Origin: Diphasiastrum complanatum
Taxonomy: Eukaryota > Streptophyta > Lycopodiopsida > Lycopodiales > Lycopodiaceae
Direction of reading: 5' to 3'
Assembly (NCBI GenBank): GCA_029204225.1
Contig: CM055097.1
Span: forward strand, 1,719,414-1,783,413
DNA: 64,000 nt
Position 1 is the first letter of the stretch. Each line of letters begins with the position of its first letter. The notes under the pieces were generated by a model. It ran no database searches. It had not been told where the DNA came from and saw only the letters and a list, made by a program, of their open reading frames with translations. Below, piece after piece: positions 1 to 13,738 of this stretch. A program made the position numbers and the translations under genes.

Positions 1-688
1 AACAAAAAAAACGTATTTGAACGGATGCTTAGCTTAACCTTAGCTAATCAATCTTGTGATATGATCCAGCATGATATATGTATTGGATCAGAGACAGAGA
101 GATATACAGATATAGAGAATCATGAACGCAACATTCAGTGAGGTGCATATCTCTCATGCCGACGCGCTGATCTGGGAAACAAACAGCGCTCAAGGAAGAA
201 CTAATGTACACTCGATTTTTTACAATGTGGACGAGTTACATCTTCTCTGCTCAATGTGCAAACTATGAATGTTGTGATGCTTGTTCAATTTTTCAGTAGA
301 TATGTTTCCGCTGTCATTAGACATTGTCTGTTGTTTCCGACAGATCGGCTCCATCTGAGCTCTAAACCGGAAACGTCGCCTAATCAGGAACGCTTGGATT
401 TCAACAGGGCAAGAGAAACTACTTTTCCATCCTACCTCTTCAATGCTTGAATGCTACTCCTCAAGATTGTCTCCAAAACTCGCCTCGAATCAAATGTGAG
501 AAAACAAGCAAAACTTGCTAATTTGATCTGGTAGATAAGAAATGACTTGAAGCCTAAACACCTTTTGATCAGATCCTACAAGAACTCAATTTGATCAATA
601 CTAGGAGATACAAATCATAAATAATTATAAAGAATCAATCAATGCTTGAATTGATCAAAATATATGATGCTAGTGAATCAAATAACAA

Positions 689-701
689 GGCTCTGATACC
701 A
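689..701 (-). other. tRNA-iMet primer-binding site
   Basis: On the minus strand this reads TGGTATCAGAGCC, the usual primer site of plant copia elements. It directly touches the LTR that starts at 702. The internal part of the element therefore lies at lower coordinates and leaves the window on the left. Positions 1-688 would be its leader; I find no gag frame there. Confidence 0.75.
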
Positions 702-1319
702 TGTTGAAAATGCAGCAAAAAGACTTTAATAAATGTTTGAAATGATGGATAAATCACCTTGAATGGATCCAATTGAGATCCTATGGCAAAAACACCAACC
801 AATTTAGTGTTTCCTAGTTTCACCTTGGCTTGAACTCTACTTTATGGCTCAAATTCTTGCAATATCCTTCACACGTGTGAAAGTACGGACTGCCACAGGA
901 AGAGTACAATACCTTAACTTGCTAATCAATCCCACAATTGCAAAGCACTCAACACAAATAGCAAATATCAAGCATATGGATCGCCAACAACATTGGTAGA
1001 TGGAAAACCAAACTTTTACTCATAATGAACCCTAACATCCAACCTAATTGATCATTGGATCCACCCTAATTAGGGGTCTTGATCTCAAGATCCAAAAACG
1101 ATGAAAAACATGCTATTTTTTGATGCTATTTTCTCTCTACCCTATCTAAGCACTTTTCGGCCTTATTTCAAAGGTGCCATTACAAAGTAGGATGTATAAT
1201 AAGCTTTGGAAAAGAATCCTATGCGATTTGGCACGCGTGGCATTCAATGGCCATCTTGCCAATTACAATACATATGACCAAAATTGGTCCAAACTAGCTT
1301 GTGAATTTTAACATCAACA
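702..1319 (-). repeat. 5' LTR of a copia-type element running off the left edge
   Basis: The 618-bp block starts TGTTGA and ends TCAACA, a perfect 6-bp terminal inverted repeat with TG/CA ends. The primer site at 689-701 abuts it with no gap. It is AT-rich and non-coding. Only this LTR is in the window, so no target-site duplication can be tested. The copia relic that begins about 150 bp later is on the other strand and belongs to a different insertion. Confidence 0.65.
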
Positions 1320-1468
1320 ACCGACGATTATTTGAAGATCTGCTTAAATTTGACAAAAACTTGATCGATATATCCCTCATGCATTCATCTGTCTTGATGA
1401 ACTTGTCTCGGTTGCAAAAACTTTGTCTAGTTCAAATGCAGACAACTAGCATAAAGCCATAAATGCTG

Positions 1469-2630
1469 AGTGCAATTCTTTGGTGAAGAACAAGACATGG
1501 AGTCTTGTTGACCTCCTCCGAATGCGAAGATCATCAACACAAAGTGGATCTTCAAATTAAAGCTTGACCCAAATGGATCTATATCTAGATGGAAAGCTCA
1601 ACTAGTGGTGAAATACTATGAACAAATCTAGTACAAAATAGATTACACCGAGACCTTCAGTCTGGTGGTAAAACACCAATCTATTCAAACATTACTGGGT
1701 ATCGCAGCTGCAAAAGATCTCGACATTCAATAGATGGATGTTTAGACAACATTGCTTACTGGATACATACTAGAGGACATCTATATCTATCAACTGGAAG
1801 GTCATGTCCTTCAAGGTCAAGAGCATAAGGTATGCAAGTTGCATAAAGCTCTCTACGGGCTAAAGCAAGTTCCAAGGGCCTGGTTCGATAGAAAAAATCA
1901 AATCTTGTTGCAACATCAATTTACTTCTAGTTCTATAGATTCGAATGTGTATCTCAAGTACATAGACTCAAGCCATGTTATAATAGCGTTATATGTTGAT
2001 GAATCATTGATCATCAGTAATTCAAATCAGCTGTTGCATGAGACGAAACCTGTACTATCGAAAGAATTTGAAATGATTCATTTGGAGACAATACACTACC
2101 TACTCGGCATGGAGATCATGAGAGACAGAACAAGCAGAACAATCGCTATAAGCCAGAAAATGTATTTAACCAATGTACTCCACATGTATGGCATGGAAGC
2201 TTTTAAGTCGATAGACTCACCCATGGATCCATGATTTAAGCTATCGAAGGACATGTGCCAGAAGACTGAGCAAGAAAATGAGGATGTGCAAATACCCCTA
2301 TCAATAGATCATTGTTCGATCATGTATGTCATGATCTGCACACAACTTGATCTAGCATACACAGCCAGCACATTGTCGCAGTATATGTTGAATTCAGGCC
2401 GGGCCACATTGGAAATGTGTGCAAAGATAATTGAGGTCCATACAAGCCACGAAGCACTATGCTTTGTGCTATGATGAAAATATAGAGGATGCACTAATTA
2501 CAAAAGCCTATTTTTCAGATTGGGCTGGAGATATGGATACCAAAAAATCCACCTCTGGCTATCTACGCTTTTTGAAAGAGGACCCATTTCATGGAACAAT
2601 TGAATGTAGAAATGCATTTCTTTGTCCTCC
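1469..2630 (+). pseudogene. copia reverse transcriptase/RNase H relic
   Basis: Translation in shifting frames gives the RT start (WSLVDL, then TKWIFKLK near 1540), the block KLHKALYGLKQVPRAWF near 1830-1890, and the active-site region ALYVDE near 1988. The usual YVDD has become YVDE, so the polymerase site is damaged. RNase H traces follow (QLDLAYTASTLSQYM near 2343; DTKKSTSGYL near 2535). Stops occur near 1630, 1733 and 2233, and the frame changes near 2460. Gag, protease and integrase are missing. This is a dead remnant of a plant Ty1/copia element and belongs to the same broad group as the minus-strand element at 46818-52737. Confidence 0.85.
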
Positions 2631-2639
2631 ACCATTAGA

Positions 2640-3460
2640 GAAAATTAGAGCCCGACGAGGGCCTTTAAAAAAGATGATTTTTCATTTTTTTTTTCTGATT
2701 TGCGTTGCCATGTGGACCAATAGAAACCCTGATATCAGGCTTCCACATAACGTAGCTTTTCTCAAATATAAATAAAATGAAAACTTTTTAAATATATAAA
2801 TGTTTTGTCGGGCAGCATGTAGAAATGCTATTGGATGTTAAGACCCGCCCTTCCAGCTCATCACTGTCTGAAGAGGCCTAACCAAATCAAAAAATGAATA
2901 TGACAGGAGGCTATGCAGGGTTAAATTGAGTAAATCGATGTAAAGTTAATGTGAATAACTCGTACAATCATGGTTTACAAGGTTAACTAGAGTTAACTCA
3001 TAGCGCCAAAAAGTTCAATGTTTCAAATTTTTTCATACACAATTTCATATTCATAGCTTCTGCACATAATGAATGGCGCCATCAAGGAAACCATGCTCCT
3101 CAATTGATTCTGTGCTTCTCTTCAATGAGAAAGATGGCAATGGACTATGGGTGCCAAGAAAATATTCAAGAAACTCTCTGATGCATCCATCATCAAAAGG
3201 AACATTTCAAAAAAGCAAAAAGACAAAACTATCATTTTGATCTCATTGGAAATCAATTATCAATTTCAGAACATCATCAGGAGGAAAATCTATATCTGAA
3301 ATATTGGTCCACCAACGTGTGTATATGCATTTAGAGATAAATGTGCAAGGACAAAATCGTTATGATCACAGAAAAAACAACTGTGAGTACTGATATATTT
3401 CTTGTACTTTTATTTCTTTCATTCTGATTTTTTTTAAAGAGCTAATACAATCATTCTTCT
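2640..3460. other. AT-rich spacer
   Basis: I see no convincing gene or structured repeat here. Short frames are stop-ridden, and the region is flanked by transposon remnants. Confidence 0.5.
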
Positions 3461-3467
3461 CTTGTAG

Positions 3468-3699
3468 ATTATATCCATTCAATGTAAATGAATGGGAGCT
3501 AGCTGGATCTCTTGTAGGTGTATTAGATGTAGTGCACACGGATATTGGACAGTTGCAATATAAAAGTAAAACTGCTAAAGACCTTGCCTCCATGTACATT
3601 CCGGATTTAAAAGAGTCCAATCGATTTCACTACATAGTTTTACAATTGATGAATGAATGTTGCAGTTTCAGAATCATTTTGTTGCAAAAAACTGTATAA
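3468..3699 (+). pseudogene. unidentified coding-like fragment
   Basis: A pyrimidine-rich stretch ending TTGTAG at 3467 looks like a splice acceptor. The frame after it is open for about 77 codons and has a protein-like composition (PFNVNEWELAGSLVGVLDVV, then SMYIPDLKESNRFHY) before a TAA at 3697. I do not recognise the family. Other short frames follow at 3910-4200. It could be an exon of an eroded transposon gene, or a chance open stretch. Confidence 0.25.
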
Positions 3700-5384
3700 T
3701 GACGTAAAAAATTTGTTAAAGATAAGTACAGGCTCAAAAATAGTCCGATTAAGTTGGATTGTTGCTTTGAATATATTTGTGGATTTTTTTTCAAGTGTCA
3801 ATGTACACAAAACTCCAACTACGTTTGTATGTAAAAATTTGTTGGATGGTTTATTATCTGAGCAGGCTAGGATAAAAAATCAAATGAAGTTTTAGAATGC
3901 AAAATCAAAATGTCTTCCATGTGCTTTTGTTATCAAATAGAAAAACAAACGTTGAGCCGTTGCTTCCACTACCAAAGATGGAAAATGATTAAAAATAAAT
4001 GGGTGCCACTTGATCAAGAGATTGAAGAAAATGGACACTTCAATGAGCAAAAGAATATTGACATAATTTACAATGGACTTCTGACTTGTATGGAGGTTGA
4101 GGAATATTGGAGTTTGAATTACATCAGACAGGAGCTATTGCTACTACAATATGATACTGTCATACTTCAAATTCCTTTCCAATGGAAAGCTAGTAAGTAA
4201 CTGCAAATATTTTATTCCACTTAAATAGCTTGGTTCAAAGTCAGTTATATAATAGCTATTCTAAATGCAATATAATTTGTGTCACTTTTTTGCAGGTACG
4301 TAAAAGACATGAGATTGAGATCAAATGTAGAGATATTGATGGAACTATCCAAATAGTGGAGGAACATTGAAACTTATTATAAAAAATACAAGTCCATCAT
4401 CATCATTGAATTAAAAAAGAGGTAGATATTTATTTTTGTCAATTTAGAAATTGCAATACAATACTATTCTAAAGACACAACTTGATTGTAATAATCCATA
4501 TTCATACCAATAAAGATCCCAAAAATGGGTTGTGTAAATGTAAGATTGTATATATTTTTTGATTGTAATACATACATGTATATGTATACTTGAAATTTTA
4601 TAAAATTATCAGTATCTATTCAACATTTTTTTCCTATACAAAGAGAAGCTTCTAAAATTGCTTCTTTCAGTGCTATTTTAGTACGAGGAGGTCCAAAAAC
4701 TACAACCTCTTTTTATGTTATTTCTCCTTCCTCTTAATTGGGGAGGATTTTAATTCCCCGCTGATCGTATATTATAATATATGCATCTTGTGCAATTTGG
4801 AAGGCTGTTAGAGTAGGAGTAGCTTTCTTTTTCCCACCTTTGGGGCTCTCAATTTTAGGATCAAAACTTTTTTGAAAATGATTTTGAAGAAATAAAAATT
4901 TAGATGACAAGAATATCAAATGAATTGTTTTGCCAATACCAAAGTAGAGAAAATGGTACTACCTTATCAATATCAACGTCTATTTGTAGATTATACCATC
5001 CAAAAAATGGCTGTGTTGTACAACACAAACCATGCACAACTGAAAGAATCATTGTACTATACATACTGCAAACATTGAAAGAAAACTATTAACATTATGA
5101 AAAATATTTTATGCACAAAAGGATTAAAACTGAAATCCAAGAAGATATTAATTAGCAAAAATATCTACCTGAACAGATTTTATTTTTATTTCGCCAATAG
5201 ATATGGCAGTTGTTGTTGGAGAAATGAGAGGATCAGTCTGTTCAATTCTCTCAATGCGTGCACTACTGCTAACTTAGAACACAAGAACATAATAATTTTA
5301 GAGCTTTTAATGCGCGGTGGTACCGGAAGCAATGAGCAGACAACCAGACAAATCAATCAGATGGCCAGACAGAACATAGAAAAG

Positions 5385-5640
5385 TGTTGTAGTATTGACA
5401 TGAACCTGAATGTAGAACCAAACAGAGCTATAATCATATTAAGTATAACGAAATATACAGGTGAATAATTCAACTGAGCACAAAACAATAGCGAACATAG
5501 CCGCGTGCTTTACAAGGCTAATGACAATCTGTAAAGGTTATGAACCTATTACTGACAATCTGTCTGAAAGAAATAATCAATGCGTGAAAGCATCTCCAAT
5601 GTCTGTCTCAATGCGTCTGCAAAAAATTTCGAATGATTTT
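5385..5640. repeat. diverged copy of an LTR segment
   Basis: This stretch aligns by eye with 20280-20430 and with 52010-52190, inside the 1.2-kb LTR of the minus-strand copia element. Shared blocks include 'gagcacaa.acaat.gcgaac', 'gcatgctctacaaagcta', 'cctattactgacaat' and 'gtctgtctc'. No complete LTR boundaries remain here, so I read it as a truncated old LTR of that family. Confidence 0.55.
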
Positions 5641-5959
5641 GTTCAGCCTCTTCTTTTTTGCAATTCTCGTGCAATCCTCATGTATTGCACATACATGACC
5701 ACAAACCAATCCACAATCATCTGCCATGCATCAATGAATTAGTGTGAGCAATCATATGCTAAAATGACATGATCAAAATATAGATAATATACCTTCGCTA
5801 GACAAATTTTCTGTGTGATGATCATCTTCTGGAAGGTGGTCCTCTCCAGTATCACTATCATCTTCATTATGATTATGTGATGGATAATCATCGGAATCGC
5901 CATGTGCTTCAGCCTGCCCAGCTGCATAGTCCAACCTTTTTTGGCTTCTCGTCTTTTTT

Positions 5960-6701
5960 TTTGTGTTGTCTTCCTCGGTTTTTTTTTTTTTTTATGCTGA
6001 GGCTTCATGGATTGGAGGTAACACGGATTTACCTTTGTGCCTAGCTTCCCATCACGGAACATCTCGGCCACCAAGAACTTTGGCATTTTATATGATGGTG
6101 CCTTGAGGGCATATTCAGATGCTGATTTTGCAGGTGATAAAGTGGATAGGAGGTCCACAAGTGCTTTTGTTACCTTTCTTTGAAATGGCATAGTGTCTTG
6201 GCTTTCCAAAAGCAAGATCCTCACATGAATGCCTATCACCTTTCGGGTAGTCGACCACCAGGGACATTTCCTAAGCTCCCATGCACTGATGTCGTAATCT
6301 TTCCACTCAAGAGGATACAACGAAGATCAACCATCTATGTGTATTTAATCTTCAATCTCTACTGGAAGACCTTTGATTACTCGATCATCTATAAGAGAAA
6401 ACAACCATATGTTTGTGGACAGTAGTTTGTAAGCATTTTACATGTTTGCAAAAGAATTAAAACCAACAATGTTTCTTACAAAAAGTTCATAATACCAGTA
6501 CGTCAATCTCCTGGCACGAAACTGGAGTTGTGGTTGCTTGTCAAGTGTGGCAAAATTTTTCATGTCTCTCTGGAGATCTCCAAAAGCACATGTGAAATGC
6601 AACTGTCTTTGTCTCCTACAGAAGCTTCCTGCAGTGCCCGGTAGATGGTCACCATCCTCTGTTGTCAAGACGTCAATGATGGTGCTAGCCTCAAGCACCA
6701 T
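5960..6701 (-). pseudogene. unidentified broken gene, probably transposon-derived
   Basis: On the minus strand, 6701 to 6438 is open and contains QLHFTCAFGDLQRDMKNF and LTYWYYELFVRNIVGF. One in-frame stop (TAA) follows, and the same frame then continues with LFSLIDDRVIKGLPVEIED. A second stretch from 6320 contains LEWKDYDISAWELRKCPWW and runs to GTAAC, a plausible splice donor. A further stretch near 6000-6120 has SYKMPKFLVAEMFRDGKLG. Together these look like exons of a real but damaged gene. I cannot name the family. The neighbouring sequence is all mobile-element debris. Confidence 0.4.
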
Positions 6702-6728
6702 TTGATACCAATATGTCTCTCATTTAGA

Positions 6729-7546
6729 TGTGCATAGTTTCTCTCATGTATCTAATGGAGGTGCAAAGGTGTGTGTATCATTTAAAGATGATCATTCAAG
6801 ATATGCTTGGATCTATCTTTTGCCTATGAAGAGTATGGTGTTTGATTCCTTTGTGAAGTTCAAAACTCTAGCTGAAAATCAACTTACCACTAAGATCAAA
6901 GTATTAAGATGTGATAATGGAGGAGAGTACATCTCCAATAAGATGATAGAGTTTTGTAAATCTAATGACATTAAGAGGGAGTTAACTTGTCCTTATACCC
7001 CTCAACAAAATGGAGTGGCCGAGAGAGAAAATAGATCTCTTTATGAGTGTGCTAAGGCCTTGAGGCTAGATGTCTCTCTTCCAAAACCATTTTGGGGTGA
7101 AGCCATTACATGTTCTAATTTTTTGTGTAATAGGTTTCCAAACAAAGCCATCAGAGGGATCACATCATATGAAGCTCTATATGGTAAGAGGCTGAATTTC
7201 AAAGATTTGAAAATCTTTAAATCTCCTTGCTATGTTCACCAATCTTTGGAAACAAGGCAAAAGGATGATGCTACATCACACAAAGGGATATAGAGTCTTC
7301 AATCCCATCACTAAAAAAATCATAGTGATTAGAGATGTTTTATTTGATGAAGGACATGGTTCTCAAGTGAATGAAAGTGCGTGTAATCATCTTGATTCCA
7401 AGGATATTGCTAGGATTGAGGAGGAGCAATCAAATGATGAAGATCTTGAGGATCCGCCTCAAGACTCGAGAGCTCCAAGGAGGTCTTCAAGGGCAAGGGC
7501 CGAGCCATCAAGGCTCACATATGCTGCAATAGAGGTTCATTTATGA
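6729..7546 (+). pseudogene. copia integrase relic
   Basis: The frame from about 6730 carries the integrase catalytic core: FKDDHSRYAWIYLLPMKS, then the second catalytic aspartate in LRCDNGGEYISNK, then the glutamate region PQQNGVAERENRSLYE. The C-terminal part continues to LKIFKSPCYVHQSLE, where the frame breaks near 7260. The next frame (GYRVFNPITKKIIVIRDVLFDE, to an acidic linker and RRSSRARAEPSRLTY) carries on to 7546. Gag, protease, the first catalytic Asp region, RT and RNase H are absent. The sequence is close to the integrase of the 25-kb copia family. Confidence 0.85.
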
Positions 7547-10030
7547 TCCTATTTACTGAACTTTCAATATGGGGGGAGGGGGTTCTCTAGTGTTCTTAGG
7601 GCCTTGGTGAGGTAGGTCCTATGGAATTCAACGAATTGGACCCTAGCTCATGGAGATGGCTATCATTTGAGGCCTCTAGATGGGACTAAATGTGTCAATC
7701 AAGTGCTCAAAGTCAAGTGCTCAACATCATGAGACCTCATGGTACAACTCAAGATTTCAACTGCTCACGTAATCAGTTTTGCAAGGTTATTTTCTTGTTT
7801 AAAAGGAGATATTAGGTTGATTAGAAGGAGTCTTAAGAGGAGACTCAATGTGTGGTTGTCATAGTCTCTATTAAGAGGGTTTGGGTTTTTCTTTGGCATT
7901 TGGCCTCAAAATTCTAGCCACTTGGACATTTTTCATGGCTTTCAATTGAAGATTTAGGCTTGCTCACTTTAGATCCAAAACTAGCAAGCTAGACAACTAG
8001 AAAATGGATACAATCACATCAACATTCAAAGGTGTGGAGAACACCAAAACTAGGTTAAAATGAAATGTTAAACACCCATCAAGAATTATATGGACAAGTC
8101 CCAAGCTATCTCAATACTAGCTTCACTACATACAAGATATGAAAGAAAGGTACAAATCACTTTTGGTATCTACAAACAAAAGAGAATTTTTCTACTTGAT
8201 ACTAATGAATGAAAATAACTCAGGTTAGATTTAGGTTGCTTAGATTCAATGTATATAGTTCACATCCGAACCACCATCTCTCCTCCACTATTAGCCATAC
8301 ATCTAACCAACGGTCTAGATCTCATATGAAAGCGTGCACTGATAGGAAATAACTCATGTGCTATGTTAAATTTCGGATTCCATCTAGAAAACTCATTGAA
8401 ATATGGAGGAGGGACCAAAATTATGACTTGTCCAGTAGGCTACCAAAGCTGATATTTGGCCTAAAGTGACATTTAAGCCCAATTTGGCTCATGTGGCAAA
8501 TAGCTCTATTTCCAACCTTGTTTGCCCATTTGAGAACATGCAAATGTAGGGTTGAGGCCTACATTTGACATAGGCTCGAGGCCTATACTTGAATTAGGCA
8601 TATAGTTTCATAGATCGTGGTATTGTCTAGTATGACCCCTTGACTCAAGTGCCATAATGATGTTGTATCACAAGTTCATAAAAACTTCCATATTACTAAA
8701 ATATTTCTTATTAGTTTTCCCTATCAATTGTAGGATGGAAATGGTTGACTTGTGCTTACTCTTAAGATCACTACAAGCATTTAGAGGGTACTAGCAATAT
8801 TAGAATCATTAAGGAGGGAACTCTTCATTATAAACATAATTGTTCTTCTTAGGCTAGGGCTATCTAAGGGCAGACTTCAATTCACTAGCCATTTGAGGAT
8901 CATTAAGGAGACAACCAATTATTACATAAACAGTTGTTCTTTTTTTTTCGGAGCTATAAGAAAAGCAACATCTTGTAGCATCAAAGATTGATGCGAGAGA
9001 GAACAAAAACCAAGACTTAATGTTTATTCAAATGAATCCATGAAACAATGTTGAAAAAAAAAATACAGTTTAATTTAGTACATTAGAAAATATTTTTCAT
9101 TTTTATCTAAATCCCCCCTCCCCTTCCCCCCCCCTCCAAAAAAAAAAAAAAAAAAACATCACTAAGTGCTAAATGAGATGCAAAGGAGGAATATACCTAA
9201 AACTCATATAATGAGCAAGGCCTAGGGCCATCATTTTGCTCCAAATACATATTAGGATCAACTTAAACAAGTAGCTTATTGTGTCTTATGGTAGAGAGGA
9301 GGGCTAAAAGTCACATCTCTCACTACTAGTGCATGGGGCATACATAATCAAAACTTGGAAACTGGGATAACTTTTTAGGATTGATCAACATCTTTAAGAG
9401 TAGGGAGGTTTTTGAAGATAAGAGTGAGATTTTTTATAAGAGGGTGATAAATTCCTACACCTTTGGATTCTTAGGAGCTAAGCATGGAATTCACTTGGAA
9501 AGACTTTTACTCATCAAGATTCGAAAGAACGCTTAGATCATTTGCAAATGCTTGGCAAGGGTGAACTCCCAAAGGAGAGAATGGAGGTGGCTTAATGGGG
9601 CTCTTGCAAAATGTGAGCGTTCCTTTTTCTCTCACGCGCACGTGCGCGCGCACACACACACAGACATGTTTCATAATTGGGTGGAAAGGAATGGTCTTAG
9701 AACTCAGGCCTCACAAATGTGAGTTGCAACTTGCAAGAGTCATGGGTTGAGACTTGCAAGAGTCATGGGTTGTGACTACATTTATAAATCAATAACATTT
9801 CTATATAATGCATCTCAGTATCAGGGCAATAAGCTATCTTTACAAGGCATAAGTTCATTCGGATGGACCCAAAACCCTAAGAGTGTGAATGTTTGATTTC
9901 AAGCAATGAGGGGGCCAAAAGTCACTCCATCAAGAGGAAACAAAGTAAATGAATAAAATGTGGGCTTTATTTATAAGGCGCAACACCTATTGAAGGGCTT
10001 GCAACCACAAATGTGATATAAGCCTCGCAG
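7547..10030. other. gene-free spacer with simple-sequence tracts
   Basis: No supported gene. It contains a C-rich/A-rich homopolymer junction (about 9113-9157) and a short alternating CG/CA tract (about 9637-9661). The end nearest 10030 should hold the promoter of the eIF3i gene. Confidence 0.5.
9972..9977 (+). promoter_or_regulatory. possible TATA element of the eIF3i gene
   Basis: TATAAG sits about 280 bp before the ATG at 10251, in a local TTTATTTATAAGG context. Position is the only support, and the transcription start is not visible. Confidence 0.25.
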
Positions 10031-10250
10031 GGCTCCTTTATGTCTTTATTAATAAACAGCCTTCGAGATTTAGGGTTTCGTTTTTGCAGAGCAGTATTCC
10101 CGATCCTCTATATTGTAGCGTGCGCTGCTCCTGCTTCTTCGTTCCGATCCTGTGTTGGAAGAAGCTCAGCAGATTCATCCTTTCTTTCTTGCGATCGCTT
10201 GCTGCTTGAGCTCAATTGTTTAGGTTCTCCAACGCACAAGCAGAGCAGCC

Positions 10251-13200
10251 ATGAGGCCGATCTTGTTGAAGGGGCATGAAAGGCCCCTTACGTTTCTCAA
10301 GTACAACAGGGATGGGGATCTCTTGTTTTCGTGTGCGAAAGATCACGATCCGACCGTGTGGTATGCGCACAATGGCGAGCGCCTTGGCACTTACCGAGGC
10401 CACAATGGAGCTGTATGGTGCTGCGACGTTTCCAGTAAGTTCGTATATTTTCATCGTATCATTATCTTTCTGAGCTCAGGGTTTCTGTGGGGCAAATTTT
10501 GCAAGCCACGATAGTTGTCATTCTCTTTATGATTTGCCGCTAGTTCATCATATTATAGATTACAAAGTGGCAGGTGTTTGAGATAATGTACTCGCGTGCT
10601 CAAAGCTAGCGTGTTAATTAAGTAATGAAGAAAAATTTACAAAGAGTACATCGTTACTTTAAACGCAAACGCAAAGGTCTTTTTGATCCATCAGATTTGT
10701 CCATTTTCGCTGTATATTTTTGTCATGAGCTCTCTTCTTACATTGCATCTCCCTTTTGGTAAATCTACATCTCTTTAACGTCTAGGTTAATGTCCTCCGG
10801 TGAAAAAACATTGCATCTCCATTTTGTTAAAACTATATCTCTTCAACGTCTAGGCTAATGTCCTCTGTTGGAACTTCATGGCAAGGGTATGTGTCGGTAG
10901 GTATGGGATGGTTGTTTTGAAGGAATTTCGTGCAAAACTTCGCATTCATAATGCATTGCCTCAGCAACCATTATGAAATAGATCAATCCGATAGTGCCTA
11001 AGTGTTGAGTTCTACATGGTAATATTATTCTGTAAAGTTTCTGTGACATCCCAAGAGATCATCTGAAGTTTCTACCGAAGTTAGATGGCATTAAATTACT
11101 CGCAGGGTGTAGGTTGCAATCCCATCAAAGTCATCTAACGTGTATGATATGGTTACAGGAGATTCGACAAGGTTAATAACAGGCTCAGCTGATCAGTCTG
11201 CTAAGCTTTGGGACGTGGAAACTGGCGCTCAGTTGTACTCTTTCAATTTTGAGTCTCCAGCAAGAGCTGTAGATTTGTCCGTGGGTGACAAGTATGCTGT
11301 TATCAGTACAGATCCCTTCATGGGACAAACCTCTGCCATTCATGTGAAAAGGATTGATAAAGATCGTTCAAAGCGTAAGTAACTTTGCCTATTTAGTTGC
11401 TGATATTTTGGTATACCACATATTACAAAGGTTGTCATTGCAGCACTAATGCTATTACGACATTTAAAGCTTGTCCATATTCCTTTTTAAATTTCACCAT
11501 GTATAATGCTCATTCAGGACCTTTATGTGAGAATATTGGTGCTAGAGGCCAACTTCACTGTGAAAACTTGTCTTAATAGAATAGGTAGCTAGGTTCATAC
11601 GAAGTCTGTTATTTGCCTTGTGTATGGGTGGATTTATCGAACACGAATGGTATACAATGGCATGTTACACACTTTGCATATACTAAAGGGTTTTCCGAAA
11701 CGGACTTGTCTGAGGGACACTAGTGATCACTGATTAGGACATTGAAACAACACACAATCACATGCTAGGCACTTTGTACTTCACTGTGTATACTAAAGGG
11801 TTTTCCAAATCTCAGGAGGAAATAGACTTGTTTGAGCGATATTAGTGATGAGGACATTCATTCAACTTCCCAAAGAAACAATGCATGCTGACCCTTGAGG
11901 TGTGGGAGTCTACACAAACATCTAAGATCAATCCCTCAAAGAATTACTAGTAGTTATGTTGTCCCATACCACCATAGCCCACTTAAGTGCAGAGATTTTT
12001 TGTCCAAGATTGGGTAATCTATTGGACTGATGATCCTGTCCAAGCCAAGAGTGATCAATCAATAGTCGACATAATGCCGATCCCCGATATATATAGTTAC
12101 AACTTGGGCTACCTACTACTAGTAGTTAAGTGTAGCCAACTTCCATGGATGGTGGTAACCACTAGCAGAAGATAGAGAATACCTTTTTTTGCAGAGCATG
12201 ATAGCTTGTGGCCTCTAGTTGCTGCTTTCTTGGTGATGCAGCCTGTGTGGTAGGTCCACGCAAGTATTGGCAACGGTGATTGTCAGCTGTGAAGTTCTCT
12301 TAACTTGAAATCTCGTAAATAACAATACAATGGAGGCACACATATACATTCTCCTCCTTTTGTGATCTTGGTGGCAGGTCTTGAACCCTTGTCACAACAA
12401 TTTCATCCAGATTGATTTGCATACCTTTATGCATCACAATTGATGACTCACAACTTACTGCTTCAGGCATTTTACAATTCACAAACACAGTGACTCTCAA
12501 CTGTCAATTTCTTATATCACAATAAACTTTACAATTACGATTTATCTACATGGGCATAATTTTGGCCAATTTTTTCTTGGGTATGGGTAATCAAATTAAC
12601 TGTTAACGACTTTTGTAGCTTATTGAATTTTGAATATCGGACTATAATGAAGAGTTCACAGTGATGTTGCAGGTGGACATCAGATACATCTCTTTTTGGC
12701 TTATACAAAACATAATAAATTGAACATGAAAGACAATTTCTGCATTGAGAAATATTTAATAGTCAATGTGAGCACTAATAATTTTTGTTAGATGTTCAAT
12801 GTAGACAGCCAATCGCTTTCCTATTTTCGTTCTTTATCATCTATTTTAATCTCAGTGAATGTATTTGTTTGCCTCTTTCAGAGGGCAGTGACTCCTTGCT
12901 GGTTATAACTGGTCCTCAAGGAAGGATAAACAGAGTTGTATGGGGTCCTTTGAACAAAACTATTATCAGTGCTGGAGAGGACTCTGTTGTGCGCATTTGG
13001 GATGCAGAGGTTGTATTATGTTTTTCATTTTATTTTTCTTGCATTTCTTTGTCATTATGTCACTCTGTTGTCATGTATACATGTTGCCGATATCATAGCA
13101 TCTAAATCTATACATATGAATACTTAAAAATCAGATGACTGTTTTACAAATGAGCCGTTTTTCTCAGAATCATAGCTTCTGACTTGTCTCATTCAGACAG

Positions 13201-13707
13201 TGGGCTTGTTGACCTTGAAATTCTGACCTTTTTTGCCTCTGATCTAGTCTTGTTAGTCAATTCCAAGATTTGCACTTTGCACTAATTTTGTTGCAGTTTA
13301 GCTGACGTAATTATTCATTTATTTGCAGTCTGGTAAACTTCTGAAAGAAAGTGATCCAGAAACTGGTCATCAGAAGGCAGTCACATCTTTGGTAAAATCA
13401 GCAGATGGATCACACTTTATTACAGGGTCTCAAGATAAAACAGCCAAGGTATCCTGCCAACTGAAAACTGGATATTTTTTGTGATTTTTGTCTACCTTAC
13501 TGTTCTTCGAAATTTGAATTCAAATTGAAGTCGAGGTAATTCTTTGGTCTAACTCTTAGCGATTAGACATTTGACTTGAACAAGCTCTTACCAAGTATTA
13601 ATCGTCTTTTAGTTGTGGGACACCCGAACTTTGACACTTCTGAAAACCTATGTTACGGAGCGCCCAGTGAATGCAGCTGCAATTTCTCCTCTCCTTGATC
13701 ATGTGAG

Positions 13708-13738
<31 letters not shown>

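Noticed and set aside
689-701. GGCTCTGATACCA looking like part of a tRNA gene
   Set aside because: It is the primer-binding complement of tRNA-iMet next to an LTR; no cloverleaf can be formed around it. The same holds at 44886, 51502 and 59694.
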